Origin: Variovorax sp. SG517
GTDB taxonomy: Bacteria > Pseudomonadota > Gammaproteobacteria > Burkholderiales > Burkholderiaceae_C
Direction: 5' to 3'
Length of the DNA stretch: 64,000 nt
NCBI RefSeq assembly: GCF_013376045.1
Contig: NZ_JABMJG010000004.1
Coordinates: forward strand, 1-64,000
Each line of letters opens with the position of its first letter. The first letter of the stretch is position 1. Below, piece by piece: positions 10,072-16,806 of this stretch. The translations under genes were made by a program, and so were the position numbers. The notes under the pieces were generated by a model that was not told the DNA's origin, made no database searches, and saw only the letters and a list, made by a program, of their open reading frames with translations.

Positions 10072-10097
10072 AAGGGCCACGCTTTCGCGTGGCCCTT
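10072..10097. terminator. Bidirectional intrinsic terminator after the CorA gene
   Basis: Perfect 11-bp stem AAGGGCCACGC/GCGTGGCCCTT with loop TTTC. An A-rich run precedes it and a T-containing run follows it, so it can serve both the CorA gene (plus) and the facing small-protein gene at 10140 (minus). Confidence 0.85.
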
Positions 10098-10139
10098 CTG
10101 CATTTCGGCAGTCCCGGAGGACCGCTTCAATTGCTTCGA

Positions 10140-10508
10140 TTACTTGGCGACGGCGCCCGAGCCTTGCTGGGCCTGAACGCGAGCGTCCATCGGGTGGGGC
10201 ATGGTCGAGATGACCTTGCTGTTGACGCGCGAGCCGCCGGTCACGTTCTGGTCGGGAGCGTAGGCGGTACGAACGGCTTCAGCTTCGACGATCGAACGGT
10301 CCTTCGACACGGCGACCGTTTCCGGGCCGCGCGAACCGCGGGTCACGTTCTGGTTCGGAGCCGACGCGGTGCGAACGGCTTCGGCGTTGACTTCGTCGCG
10401 GCTCTTGGTCGACACGGCGGTGTTCACGCCTTGGTAGGTTTCAGCCTGGGCGCCGGTAACGGCCAGCAGGGTCAGGGCGGCGGCGGCGAGGATTTGCGAG
10501 GTCTTCAT
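10140..10508 (-). CDS. Small exported protein with two internal repeats (MKTSQ family, function unknown)
   Basis: 122 residues. The signal peptide MKTSQILAAAALTLLAVTGAQA is followed by a hydrophilic mature part. Two copies of an approximately 20-residue unit are visible: VNAEAVRTASAPNQNVTRGS and VEAEAVRTAYAPDQNVTGGS. There is no known domain. Proteins like this are common in Comamonadaceae and are often mislabelled. The ATG at 10506-10508 has an excellent AGGAG site 8 nt upstream, so the longer upstream open frame is rejected. It is a paralogue of the gene at 10729. Both have a similar LysR-type box about 100-120 bp upstream. Confidence 0.85.
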   Translation of the reverse strand: MKTSQILAAAALTLLAVTGAQAETYQGVNTAVSTKSRDEVNAEAVRTASAPNQNVTRGSRGPETVAVSKDRSIVEAEAVRTAYAPDQNVTGGSRVNSKVISTMPHPMDARVQAQQGSGAVAK

Positions 10509-10628
10509 GTTCAGTTCTCCTAGGGTGTTCGTTGGATGGTTCGTCCACCAGGCCTGCTGGTTCGCGAGCCTGTGCGGCGAGTTTCCGGGGGAACGGCATT
10601 GCCGGAACACTCGGTTCAGAGACACCGT

Positions 10629-10649
10629 GTTTCCTCTATTGAAACAATG
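10629..10649 (-). promoter_or_regulatory. LysR-type box upstream of the small exported protein gene
   Basis: GTTTC-N7-GAAAC followed by AATG. It contains the T-N11-A pattern typical of LysR operators (T10630 to A10642). It lies 121 bp upstream of the start at 10508. The same motif in the same orientation lies upstream of the paralogue, at 11160-11180. Confidence 0.5.
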
Positions 10650-10674
10650 CCGACATCGAGGCATGCAAAGCAAA

Positions 10675-10707
10675 AAAGCCGGGCCCGGTTCACACCGGCC
10701 CGGCTTT
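10675..10707 (-). terminator. Intrinsic terminator after the second small exported protein gene
   Basis: Stem AAAGCCGGGCC(C)GGT/ACCGGCCCGGCTTT with one bulged C and a TCAC loop, followed on the minus strand by TTTTTT. It ends the transcript of the gene at 10729-11058 before the LysR-type box of the next gene. Confidence 0.85.
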
Positions 10708-10728
10708 CAAGAGAAGAAGGCTTCCGGC

Positions 10729-11058
10729 CTATGGCCGGGGTGCTGCCTGGAGCTGCGGCGGCACTTCGCTGTTGACGAAGGCGCGGCGGTCCAGGTTCTG
10801 GTTGGGCGCATGGGCCGCGGCCACCGCCTCGGCGCGGACCGAAGCCCTGTCGCGCGAACTCGGCCGCGAAACCAGGGGCGTCGCAACGACGTCGCCGTAG
10901 ACATTGCCTCCGCGCGCCGCCGCGTCCGCACCGGACACCACGTCGCTGCGGCTGGTGACGGCCTTGAGCGGCTGCACCGGTTCGAAGCCCTGCGCCTGCA
11001 CGCCGGAAGCGGCAAGCAGCGACAGGACGGCGGCGGCAATGAGGTTCGAGGTCTTCAT
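10729..11058 (-). CDS. Small exported protein, paralogue of the gene at 10140
   Basis: 109 residues with signal peptide MKTSNLIAAAVLSLLAASGVQA-QG. The mature part is hydrophilic and Ala/Arg/Val rich. It has one copy of the repeat seen in its neighbour, here VRAEAVAAAHAPNQNLDRRA, plus a degenerate N-terminal counterpart. GGAAGGAA lies 6-12 nt before the ATG. It has its own terminator. The function is unknown. It is divergent from the LysR gene at 11192 and shares an upstream motif with the other paralogue, which suggests common regulation. Confidence 0.85.
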   Translation of the reverse strand: MKTSNLIAAAVLSLLAASGVQAQGFEPVQPLKAVTSRSDVVSGADAAARGGNVYGDVVATPLVSRPSSRDRASVRAEAVAAAHAPNQNLDRRAFVNSEVPPQLQAAPRP

Positions 11059-11159
11059 TTCAGTTCCTTCCAGCGGCCCAGCCGGCCCGGCGACGCTGGC
11101 GTGTAACCGAAGTGTCGCCCAAGCCGGCTAGGAAAAACCCGGGAGAATCGAACCATCGC

Positions 11160-11180
11160 GTTCCCAAAACGGAAACAATG
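11160..11180. promoter_or_regulatory. LysR-type box in the divergent small-protein/lysR gap
   Basis: GTTCC-N6-GGAAAC followed by AATG, aligned without gaps to the box at 10629-10649 (conserved GTT, CC and GAAACAATG). T11161 and A11173 give T-N11-A spacing. It ends 11 bp before the lysR start codon and is 102 bp upstream of the small-protein start, so it could serve both genes. Confidence 0.5.
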
Positions 11181-11191
11181 GACCCATCCAC

Positions 11192-12106
11192 ATGGACAGC
11201 CTCGATCTGATCAGAACCTTCCGGGAAGTCGCCTCGCACGGCAGTTTCTCCCAGGCAGCCAAGAGGCTGGACATGTCGAAGGCCACCGTCAGCAAGTATG
11301 TGGCCGAGCTGGAAACCCGCTTCGGGGTGCGCCTTCTGAACCGTTCCACGCGCTCCGTGAGCCTTACCGACGCGGGCCAGCTGCTGCTGGAGCGCAGCAC
11401 ACCGGTGCTGGAGATGGTCGAGCTCACCCAGGCGGAGCTGCAGGAGCGCGCCAGCCAGCCCGGCGGACGGCTGCGGATCTCGGCGCCGCACGGCATGGGC
11501 AACGGCGAGTTCCCCAACCTGCTGGCCGACTTCATGCGCTACTACCCGGACGTGAGCATCAGCCTGCAGCTGACGAACCGCACCGTCGACCTCGCGGAAG
11601 AAGGCATCGACGTCGACATCCGTAGCGGCCCGGTGGAAGACGCCAACCTCATCGTGCGCAAGCTCCGGCGCATGGAAATGGTGGTCTGCGCCTCGCCCAT
11701 CTACTGGAAGAAGCACGGCAAGCCTGAGCACCCGCGCGACCTGGCCAGGCACGACGCCCTCACCCATTCCCTGCTCGGCGCGCAGCCGGTATGGCGCTTC
11801 GACGACGGCGGCCAGCCTCTGGACGTGAACGTCAGGAGCCGCATGGACTGCACCGAGGGCGCGCCGCTGATCCGCGTCGCGATGCGCGGATTCGGCGTGA
11901 TCTACCTGCCGTCGATCCTCGTGCAGTCGCACATCGAGCATGGCGAGCTGGTGCCGGTGCTGCAGGACTACACGCGCAAGGACATGTGGCTCTCGGCCGC
12001 GTACCTCCAGCGGCGCCACAACAGCGCCGCGCTGCGGGCACTGCTCGATTTCCTGCAGACCCGCGTGGGCGACGGGCACGGCTCCAAGCGGAAACCGGCA
12101 CCATGA
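11192..12106 (+). CDS. LysR-family transcriptional regulator (CrgA-like subgroup)
   Basis: 304 residues. The N-terminal winged helix-turn-helix MDSLDLIRTFREVASHGSFSQAAKRLDMSKATVSKYVAELE covers about residues 1-60, followed by a periplasmic-binding-protein-like effector domain (about 90-300). The first effector-domain strand has RLRISAPHGMG, and EEGIDVDIRSGPVEDANLIVRKL is typical of the CrgA-like group. It is a cytoplasmic DNA-binding regulator with unknown effector. The neighbouring paralogous small exported protein genes and their shared T-N11-A boxes are likely targets. The stop codon is embedded in the following terminator. Confidence 0.92.
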   Translation: MDSLDLIRTFREVASHGSFSQAAKRLDMSKATVSKYVAELETRFGVRLLNRSTRSVSLTDAGQLLLERSTPVLEMVELTQAELQERASQPGGRLRISAPHGMGNGEFPNLLADFMRYYPDVSISLQLTNRTVDLAEEGIDVDIRSGPVEDANLIVRKLRRMEMVVCASPIYWKKHGKPEHPRDLARHDALTHSLLGAQPVWRFDDGGQPLDVNVRSRMDCTEGAPLIRVAMRGFGVIYLPSILVQSHIEHGELVPVLQDYTRKDMWLSAAYLQRRHNSAALRALLDFLQTRVGDGHGSKRKPAP

Positions 12107-12108
12107 AA

Positions 12109-12130
12109 AAAGCCCGGCATGCCGGGCTTT
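12109..12130. terminator. Bidirectional terminator between lysR and the dienelactone hydrolase gene
   Basis: Perfect stem AAAGCCCGGC/GCCGGGCTTT with a 2-nt AT centre, preceded by AAA and followed by TCC. It begins 3 bp after the LysR stop and serves both convergent genes. Confidence 0.85.
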
Positions 12131-12151
12131 TCCTTCGTTCGCCGGAGCGGG

Positions 12152-12835
12152 TCAGCCGACGTGCTTGGCGAAGAACGCCAGCGTGCGCTCGCGCGCCAGC
12201 TTGGCGGCGTCGGCATCGTAGGAGCCGCGCTGGTCGCAGTTGAAGCCGTGGCCGACCGGATACACGTGCACTTCCACCTCCGGATGCGCCTTCTTGAAGG
12301 CCTCGACGGAGTCCAGCGGAATCCAGTGGTCCTGGTTGCCGAAGTGCGCGAGCACCGGCACCTTGGGCTGGCGTGCCGTTTCCTCCGGGGTGGTCATGCC
12401 GCCGCCGTAATAGGGCGCCGCCGCGGCCAGGCCGGGCAGCAGCGCCGCGGCGCGCCAGGTCAGCAGGCCACCCCAGCAATAGCCGACGATACCGACCTTG
12501 CCGGCCTTCGAGGCGTAGGCAATGGCAGCCTCGATGTCCTGCAGCACGCCGGGCGGCGGCAGCGCCTCGACCGCCGTCTTCAGGCCGAAGCCGTTCTTCA
12601 TGTCGTCTTCCGAGTAGCCCAGCTCCACGCCCGGCTTGACGCGCTGGAAGGTGGAAGGCGCCACCGCCAGGTAGCCTTCGGCCGCGTAGCCGTCGGCCAC
12701 CGAGCGGATGTGAGAGTTCACGCCGAAGATTTCCTGCACCACCACCACGGCGCCGCGCGGCTTGCCCGTGGGCTCGGCCACGTAGGCGGGGAATGTGAGG
12801 CCGTCCTTGGCCTTGAGATCGATGAATTGACCCAT
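12152..12835 (-). CDS. Dienelactone hydrolase family protein
   Basis: 227 residues, the length of bacterial dienelactone hydrolases. The catalytic cysteine is in GYCWGG (about residue 117), the Asp in GNQDHWIP (about 167) and the His in PVGHGFNC (about 198). The conserved QEIFGVNSHIRSVADGYAAEG near residue 35 is present. Family members cleave dienelactone to maleylacetate in chlorocatechol or protoanemonin degradation, but many act on other esters. The start at 12833-12835 has CAGGAG upstream. It is 43 bp downstream of the DsbA-like isomerase gene on the same strand, so it is probably co-transcribed with it. Confidence 0.92.
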   Translation of the reverse strand: MGQFIDLKAKDGLTFPAYVAEPTGKPRGAVVVVQEIFGVNSHIRSVADGYAAEGYLAVAPSTFQRVKPGVELGYSEDDMKNGFGLKTAVEALPPPGVLQDIEAAIAYASKAGKVGIVGYCWGGLLTWRAAALLPGLAAAAPYYGGGMTTPEETARQPKVPVLAHFGNQDHWIPLDSVEAFKKAHPEVEVHVYPVGHGFNCDQRGSYDADAAKLARERTLAFFAKHVG

Positions 12836-12878
12836 GTGTCTTGCTCCTGGATGGCAGATAGATGAATAAATGCCGGGT

Positions 12879-13481
12879 TTACGGGCGCAGCGCCCGCTCG
12901 ACGAAGTCGAGGCGGTCCTGCCCCCAGAAAATTTCGCCGTCGATGACATAGCTCGGCGCGCCGAACACCTGGATGTCGATGGCCTCCTGCGTGTAGGCCT
13001 CGTAGCGCTCCTGCACCGCCTGGCTTTGCGACTGCTCGCCGCGCTTGGGCGACAGCCCGCATTCGACGACCAGCGAGTCGAGCACCTTCGGATCGCCGAT
13101 GTTGCGCTCCTGCACCCACACGGCCTGGAACACCGCGGCGCACATGCGCATCGCGGCCTCGGTGCCGTCGTGCATGTCGACCGCGATGATGACGCGCGCC
13201 GCGTCGTCGCTGGCCACCGGGAAGAACTTCGGCTTGACGTTCAGCGGCAGCCCCAGGTGTTTCGAGAAGCGCGCCAGGTCGACCAGCCGGTAGGCCTGGC
13301 GCTGCGGCGCGCGCTTGCCCAGCGGGAGCCCGCCCGACACCGGGAAGACGCTGCCCATGTCGATGGGCCGCACCCGCACCGTGGCGCCTGCGGCCGCGGC
13401 AATCGCCTCGAAGCGGGAATGCCCCAGATAGGTCCACGGGCTCTGTGGCGCAAAGTAATAGTCGATCGTCTTGGTGCTCAT
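12879..13481 (-). CDS. 2-hydroxychromene-2-carboxylate isomerase / DsbA-family thioredoxin-like protein
   Basis: 200 residues with a kappa-class GST-like thioredoxin fold. The N-terminal motif is IDYYFAPQSPWTYLG, where the active Ser/Pro-Trp replaces CXXC. A helical insertion follows, and the cis-Pro region FGAPSYVIDGEIFWGQDRLDFVERAL is at the C-terminus. That pattern is characteristic of 2-hydroxychromene-2-carboxylate isomerases of naphthalene-type pathways. Many genomes carry them without naphthalene genes. I chose the second of two in-frame ATGs (13479-13481), since GGGGG lies 7 nt upstream of it but only 1 nt from the first. Divergent from an SDR gene. Confidence 0.85.
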   Translation of the reverse strand: MSTKTIDYYFAPQSPWTYLGHSRFEAIAAAAGATVRVRPIDMGSVFPVSGGLPLGKRAPQRQAYRLVDLARFSKHLGLPLNVKPKFFPVASDDAARVIIAVDMHDGTEAAMRMCAAVFQAVWVQERNIGDPKVLDSLVVECGLSPKRGEQSQSQAVQERYEAYTQEAIDIQVFGAPSYVIDGEIFWGQDRLDFVERALRP

Positions 13482-13520
13482 GCGCATGCCCCCGGTGATG
13501 TAATCCAAGCCGGCCGTTTT

Positions 13521-13535
13521 AACTGACACGCAGTT
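13521..13535. promoter_or_regulatory. Small dyad between the divergent isomerase and SDR genes
   Basis: AACTG-ACACG-CAGTT, 5-bp arms with a 5-bp centre, 20 bp upstream of the SDR start codon and 40 bp upstream of the isomerase start. It could be an operator. The arms are short enough to occur by chance. Confidence 0.25.
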
Positions 13536-13554
13536 TCTCTGCAGGAGGTAGGTT

Positions 13555-14301
13555 TTGGACCAGGTGCTATTGATCACGGGCGGCGGCCGCGGCATCGGCG
13601 CCGCCACCGCCCTGCTCGCGGCCAGCCGCGGCTACGCGGTGGCCGTCAACTACGCCACCAACTCGCTGGCCGCCGACGAAGTGGTGCGCACCATTCGCGA
13701 CGGCGGCGGCAACGCCATGGCCGTGCAGGCCGATGTAGGCGACGAGGCGCAGGTCATTGCCATGTTCCAGAAGGTCGACGCCAGGTTCGGCCGCCTCACC
13801 GCACTGGTCAACAACGCCGGCGTGGTCGACGTCACGGCGCGCGTCGACGAGATGAGCTTCGCGCGGCTGGAGCGCATGTTCCGCATCAACGTGATCGGCA
13901 GCTTCATCTGCGCGCGCGAGGCGGTGCGGCGCATGAGCACGCGCTACGGCGGCTCGGGCGGCGCCATCGTCAACATCTCCAGCGGCGCCGCACGGCTGGG
14001 CTCGCCGGGCCAGTACGTGGACTACGCGGCCAGCAAGGGCGCCATCGACACTTTCACCATCGGCCTGGCCAAGGAAGTGGCCGAGGAAGGCATCCGCGTG
14101 AACGCGGTACGCCCCGGGCTGATCGACACCGAGATCCACGCCTCCGGCGGCCTGCCCGACCGCGCCTTCGAGCTCGCGCCCACCGTGCCCATGAAGCGCA
14201 CCGGCACCGCCGAGGAAATCGCCGGCGCCATCCTGTGGCTGCTGTCGCCCGAGGCGAGCTACACCACCACGGCATTGCTCGACGTCACCGGAGGCCGCTG
14301 A
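13555..14301 (+). CDS. Short-chain dehydrogenase/reductase (3-oxoacyl-ACP reductase-like)
   Basis: 248 residues with the classical SDR features. The NAD(P) glycine motif TGGGRGIG is at residues 8-15, NNAGVVD at about 84, the catalytic Ser in NISSGAA (about 143), and Tyr/Lys in YAASKGAI (about 158-162). The C-terminal substrate region ends YTTTALLDVTGGR. The start is TTG (13555-13557), supported by AGGAGG 6 nt upstream and by the N-terminal strand beginning right after it. Members reduce or oxidise small alcohol or keto groups. The specific substrate is unknown. marC follows after 2 bp. Confidence 0.9.
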   Translation: MDQVLLITGGGRGIGAATALLAASRGYAVAVNYATNSLAADEVVRTIRDGGGNAMAVQADVGDEAQVIAMFQKVDARFGRLTALVNNAGVVDVTARVDEMSFARLERMFRINVIGSFICAREAVRRMSTRYGGSGGAIVNISSGAARLGSPGQYVDYAASKGAIDTFTIGLAKEVAEEGIRVNAVRPGLIDTEIHASGGLPDRAFELAPTVPMKRTGTAEEIAGAILWLLSPEASYTTTALLDVTGGR

Positions 14302-14303
14302 GC

Positions 14304-14957
14304 ATGAGCACCTCCATGGACCTGATCAAGCCGCTGGTCACGCTGGTGGCCATCGTCAATCCGCTGGCCATCGTGCCCTTCTTCATCCACTACACGCAGG
14401 GCTACAGCGACGCGCAGCGCCGCCACACGGTGCGCATGTCGGCCTTCAGCGCCTTCGTCGTCATCGCCGTGAGCGCGCTGCTGGGGCTGCAGCTGCTGTC
14501 CTTCTTCGGCATTTCCATCGCGAGCTTCCAGGTCGGTGGCGGGCTGCTGCTGCTCATGAGTTCGCTGTCGATGCTCAACGCCAAGCCGGCCGAGAGCAAG
14601 ACCAACGTGGAGGAACTGCGCGCCACCGAGGTGAAGGCGTCGATGGGCGCGTCGATCGCGGTGGTGCCGCTCACCATTCCGCTGCTCACCGGGCCGGCCA
14701 CCATCTCCACCGTGGTGATCTACGCCGACAAGGCGCAGCACCTATGGGAACTGGCGATCCTGGTCGGCTACGGCGTGGTGGTGGCGCTGGCCACAGCCCT
14801 GGCCTTCTCGCTCGCGCAGCCTATCGCGCGCGTGCTGGGCAAGACCGGCATCAACATCATGACGCGGCTGATGGGCCTGATCCTCGCCGCGCTCGCTGTC
14901 GAGGTGATGGCCGATGGGCTCGGCAAGCTGTTCCCCATCCTGAACAAGCTCGGCTGA
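14304..14957 (+). CDS. MarC-family integral membrane protein
   Basis: 217 residues with six hydrophobic segments and the conserved MarC opening LIKPLVTLVAIVNPLAIVPFFIHYTQG. The mid-protein VPLTIPLLTGPATISTVVIYAD and the C-terminal ITRLMGLILAALAVEVMADGL are also characteristic. The function of the family is unknown. The old link to multiple antibiotic resistance in E. coli was not upheld. Starts 2 bp after the SDR stop, so probably co-translated. Confidence 0.92.
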   Translation: MSTSMDLIKPLVTLVAIVNPLAIVPFFIHYTQGYSDAQRRHTVRMSAFSAFVVIAVSALLGLQLLSFFGISIASFQVGGGLLLLMSSLSMLNAKPAESKTNVEELRATEVKASMGASIAVVPLTIPLLTGPATISTVVIYADKAQHLWELAILVGYGVVVALATALAFSLAQPIARVLGKTGINIMTRLMGLILAALAVEVMADGLGKLFPILNKLG

Positions 14958-14979
14958 GAGGCCTGCACGACCCTGGCTG

Positions 14980-15441
14980 TCAGGCCAGCATCTTCTCGAT
15001 GATCTTCCAGTGCGCGGGCTCCACCGGCGTGATCGACAGCCGGTTGCCCTTGCGCAGCACGACCAGGTCGGCCAGCTCGGGTTTCGCGCGCAGCTCAGGC
15101 AGCGCCAGCAGGCGCGTCTTGCGCAGCGCCTGCACGTCGACCAGCAGCCAGCGCGGATCGTCCTTCTTCGACGCCGCGTCGTAGTAGGGCGACTTCGCGT
15201 CGAACTGCGTGGGATCGGGCTTAATGGCAGAGGCCACCCGCGCGATGCCGGCGATGCCCGGCTCCGGGCAACTCGAGTGATAGAACAGCACGCCGTCGCC
15301 GACCTTCATGCCGTCGCGCATGAAGTTGCGTGCCTGATAGTTGCGCACGCCGGTCCACGGCACGGTGGCATCGGGCGCGGCGAGCGCATCGTCGATCGAG
15401 ACCTCGTCGGGCTCGGATTTCATCAGCCAATACTGGGGCAT
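14980..15441 (-). CDS. EVE (PUA-like) domain protein, thymocyte nuclear protein 1 family
   Basis: 153 residues covering one EVE domain: MPQYWLMKSEPDEVSIDDAL, then WTGVRNYQARNFMRDGMKVGDGVLFYHSSC, then EPGIAGIARV. EVE domains have a PUA-like fold and bind modified bases in DNA or RNA. Bacterial versions are often linked to modified-DNA restriction or to RNA modification. Here it is a stand-alone protein with no restriction genes nearby, as in most proteobacteria. Convergent with marC. Confidence 0.92.
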   Translation of the reverse strand: MPQYWLMKSEPDEVSIDDALAAPDATVPWTGVRNYQARNFMRDGMKVGDGVLFYHSSCPEPGIAGIARVASAIKPDPTQFDAKSPYYDAASKKDDPRWLLVDVQALRKTRLLALPELRAKPELADLVVLRKGNRLSITPVEPAHWKIIEKMLA

Positions 15442-15484
15442 TGCGGGCTCTTCAGCGTAGAAGTTCGCCGCAAATATAAACCTC

Positions 15485-15602
15485 GGCCGACCTGCGCGCC
15501 TTCATCGCGGAACACCGCGGAACCGGCTTTGCCGGGCCGCAGGTGTTGCCCCCGGCGAGGGGGTGTGCGCAGCGACACGAAGTGCGCGAAGCATTGGGGA
15601 GT
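15485..15602. repeat. Intergenic repeat-like GC-rich element
   Basis: The 167-bp gap holds a sequence with several short dyads. GCGGAACACCGCGGAACCGGC is followed by TTTGCCGGGCCGC, then a CCCCCGGCGAGGGGG hairpin and GCAGCGACACGAAGTGCGCGAAGC. This structure is familiar from interspersed intergenic repeats of Comamonadaceae genomes. It has no coding potential. Calling it a repeat family is recollection, since only one copy of this form is in the window. Confidence 0.5.
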
Positions 15603-15608
15603 GCCGGA

Positions 15609-16772
15609 TTACGGTGTCACATAGTCCGACACGACCACCCATTTCCCGTCTTTGATCTGCGACAGGCGCGACTGGTCATTGCCCAAGCGCTTGGTGGCCG
15701 TGTAGCTGCTCTTCGGGCTGCCGAACATGTCGGGCTCGAAGGTCATGCTGTCCATGGCCTTGATGAAGCTGTCGGTCGTGAGGTTCGGGCCGGCCTTGGT
15801 GGCGGCCTTGATGAACGAGTCGATGATCACGTAGCCGTACACCGAGAACACGGTCGGGTCCTCGTTGAACTTGGTCTTGTACTTGTTGGCCCAGAAACGC
15901 AGCGGCTGCGACTGCTCGTCGGTGTAGGGGTTCTGCACCGTCATGGTGGCGTAGACGCCGTCCATCGCCTTGCCGCCGAGCTTGTGGATCAGGTCGGTGT
16001 AGGCCGCGCTGGAGCCCAGGAAGGTCGGGTTGAAGCCGGTCTTGCGCGCCTCGCCCACGGTGCCGATGGTCTCGCGGATGATGGTGCCGAGCACCACGAG
16101 GTCGCAGTTGGCGGCCTTCATCTTCGCGACCTGCGAGCTGAAGTCGGTGGCGCCGCGCTTGAACGAGGTCTTCTCGGCCAGCTCCATGCCCGCGGCCTTC
16201 AGGCCCGCCTCGGCGCCGCGCTGCACCTCCAGGCCGAACTCGTCGTCCTGGTAGATGGTGCAGACCTTCTTGGCGCCCTTGTCCTTGATCATCTTCGGCA
16301 GCGCCAGCCGGATCTGGTCGTAGTAGGTGGCCGCGAACGAATACTTCAGGCGGTTGAGCGGCTCGTACATCTCGCGCGCCGCGGTGATGGGCATGTAGTT
16401 GATGACGTTCTTGTCGAACTGCACCGGCATCGCCGCCATGTTCTGCGCCGTGCCGATGTGGCCGGCCATGATGAAGATCTTCTCCTGGTTCACCAGCTTC
16501 TGCGCCGCCAGCACCGCCTTCTTCGGGTCGTAGCCCGAGTCCTCCACGAAGAGCTTGAGCTTGCGGCCGTTGACGTTGCCCTGCTCGTTGAGCTCGTCCA
16601 CGCGCAACTGCATGCCGTTGCGCGCCTGCTTGCCGAAGCCCGCGAGCGGACCCGACAAATCCTGGATGGTGCCGATGCGGATCTCGTCCTTGCTCACGCC
16701 CTGCTGCTGCGCGGACGCGAGCGTCGCGGTCAGTCCCAGCACGGCCAGCGTCGTCAGTGTCTTGAGCTTCAT
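15609..16772 (-). CDS. LIV-type ABC transporter substrate-binding protein
   Basis: 387-residue periplasmic receptor. The signal peptide MKLKTLTTLAVLGLTATLASA-QQ is followed by a Peripla_BP_6 fold (IRIGTIQDLSGPLAGFGKQARNGMQLRVDELN). These bind branched-chain amino acids, amides, urea, short-chain acids or aromatics. This gene is the last of an operon with both permeases, both ATPases and an acyl-CoA ligase. A carboxylic acid that is activated to a CoA thioester after uptake is therefore a reasonable inferred ligand. It starts 34 bp after the ligase stop. Confidence 0.9.
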   Translation of the reverse strand: MKLKTLTTLAVLGLTATLASAQQQGVSKDEIRIGTIQDLSGPLAGFGKQARNGMQLRVDELNEQGNVNGRKLKLFVEDSGYDPKKAVLAAQKLVNQEKIFIMAGHIGTAQNMAAMPVQFDKNVINYMPITAAREMYEPLNRLKYSFAATYYDQIRLALPKMIKDKGAKKVCTIYQDDEFGLEVQRGAEAGLKAAGMELAEKTSFKRGATDFSSQVAKMKAANCDLVVLGTIIRETIGTVGEARKTGFNPTFLGSSAAYTDLIHKLGGKAMDGVYATMTVQNPYTDEQSQPLRFWANKYKTKFNEDPTVFSVYGYVIIDSFIKAATKAGPNLTTDSFIKAMDSMTFEPDMFGSPKSSYTATKRLGNDQSRLSQIKDGKWVVVSDYVTP

Positions 16773-16806
16773 GCGGTTGTCTCCTCGGGTTGACGAAAAA
16801 AACGAA

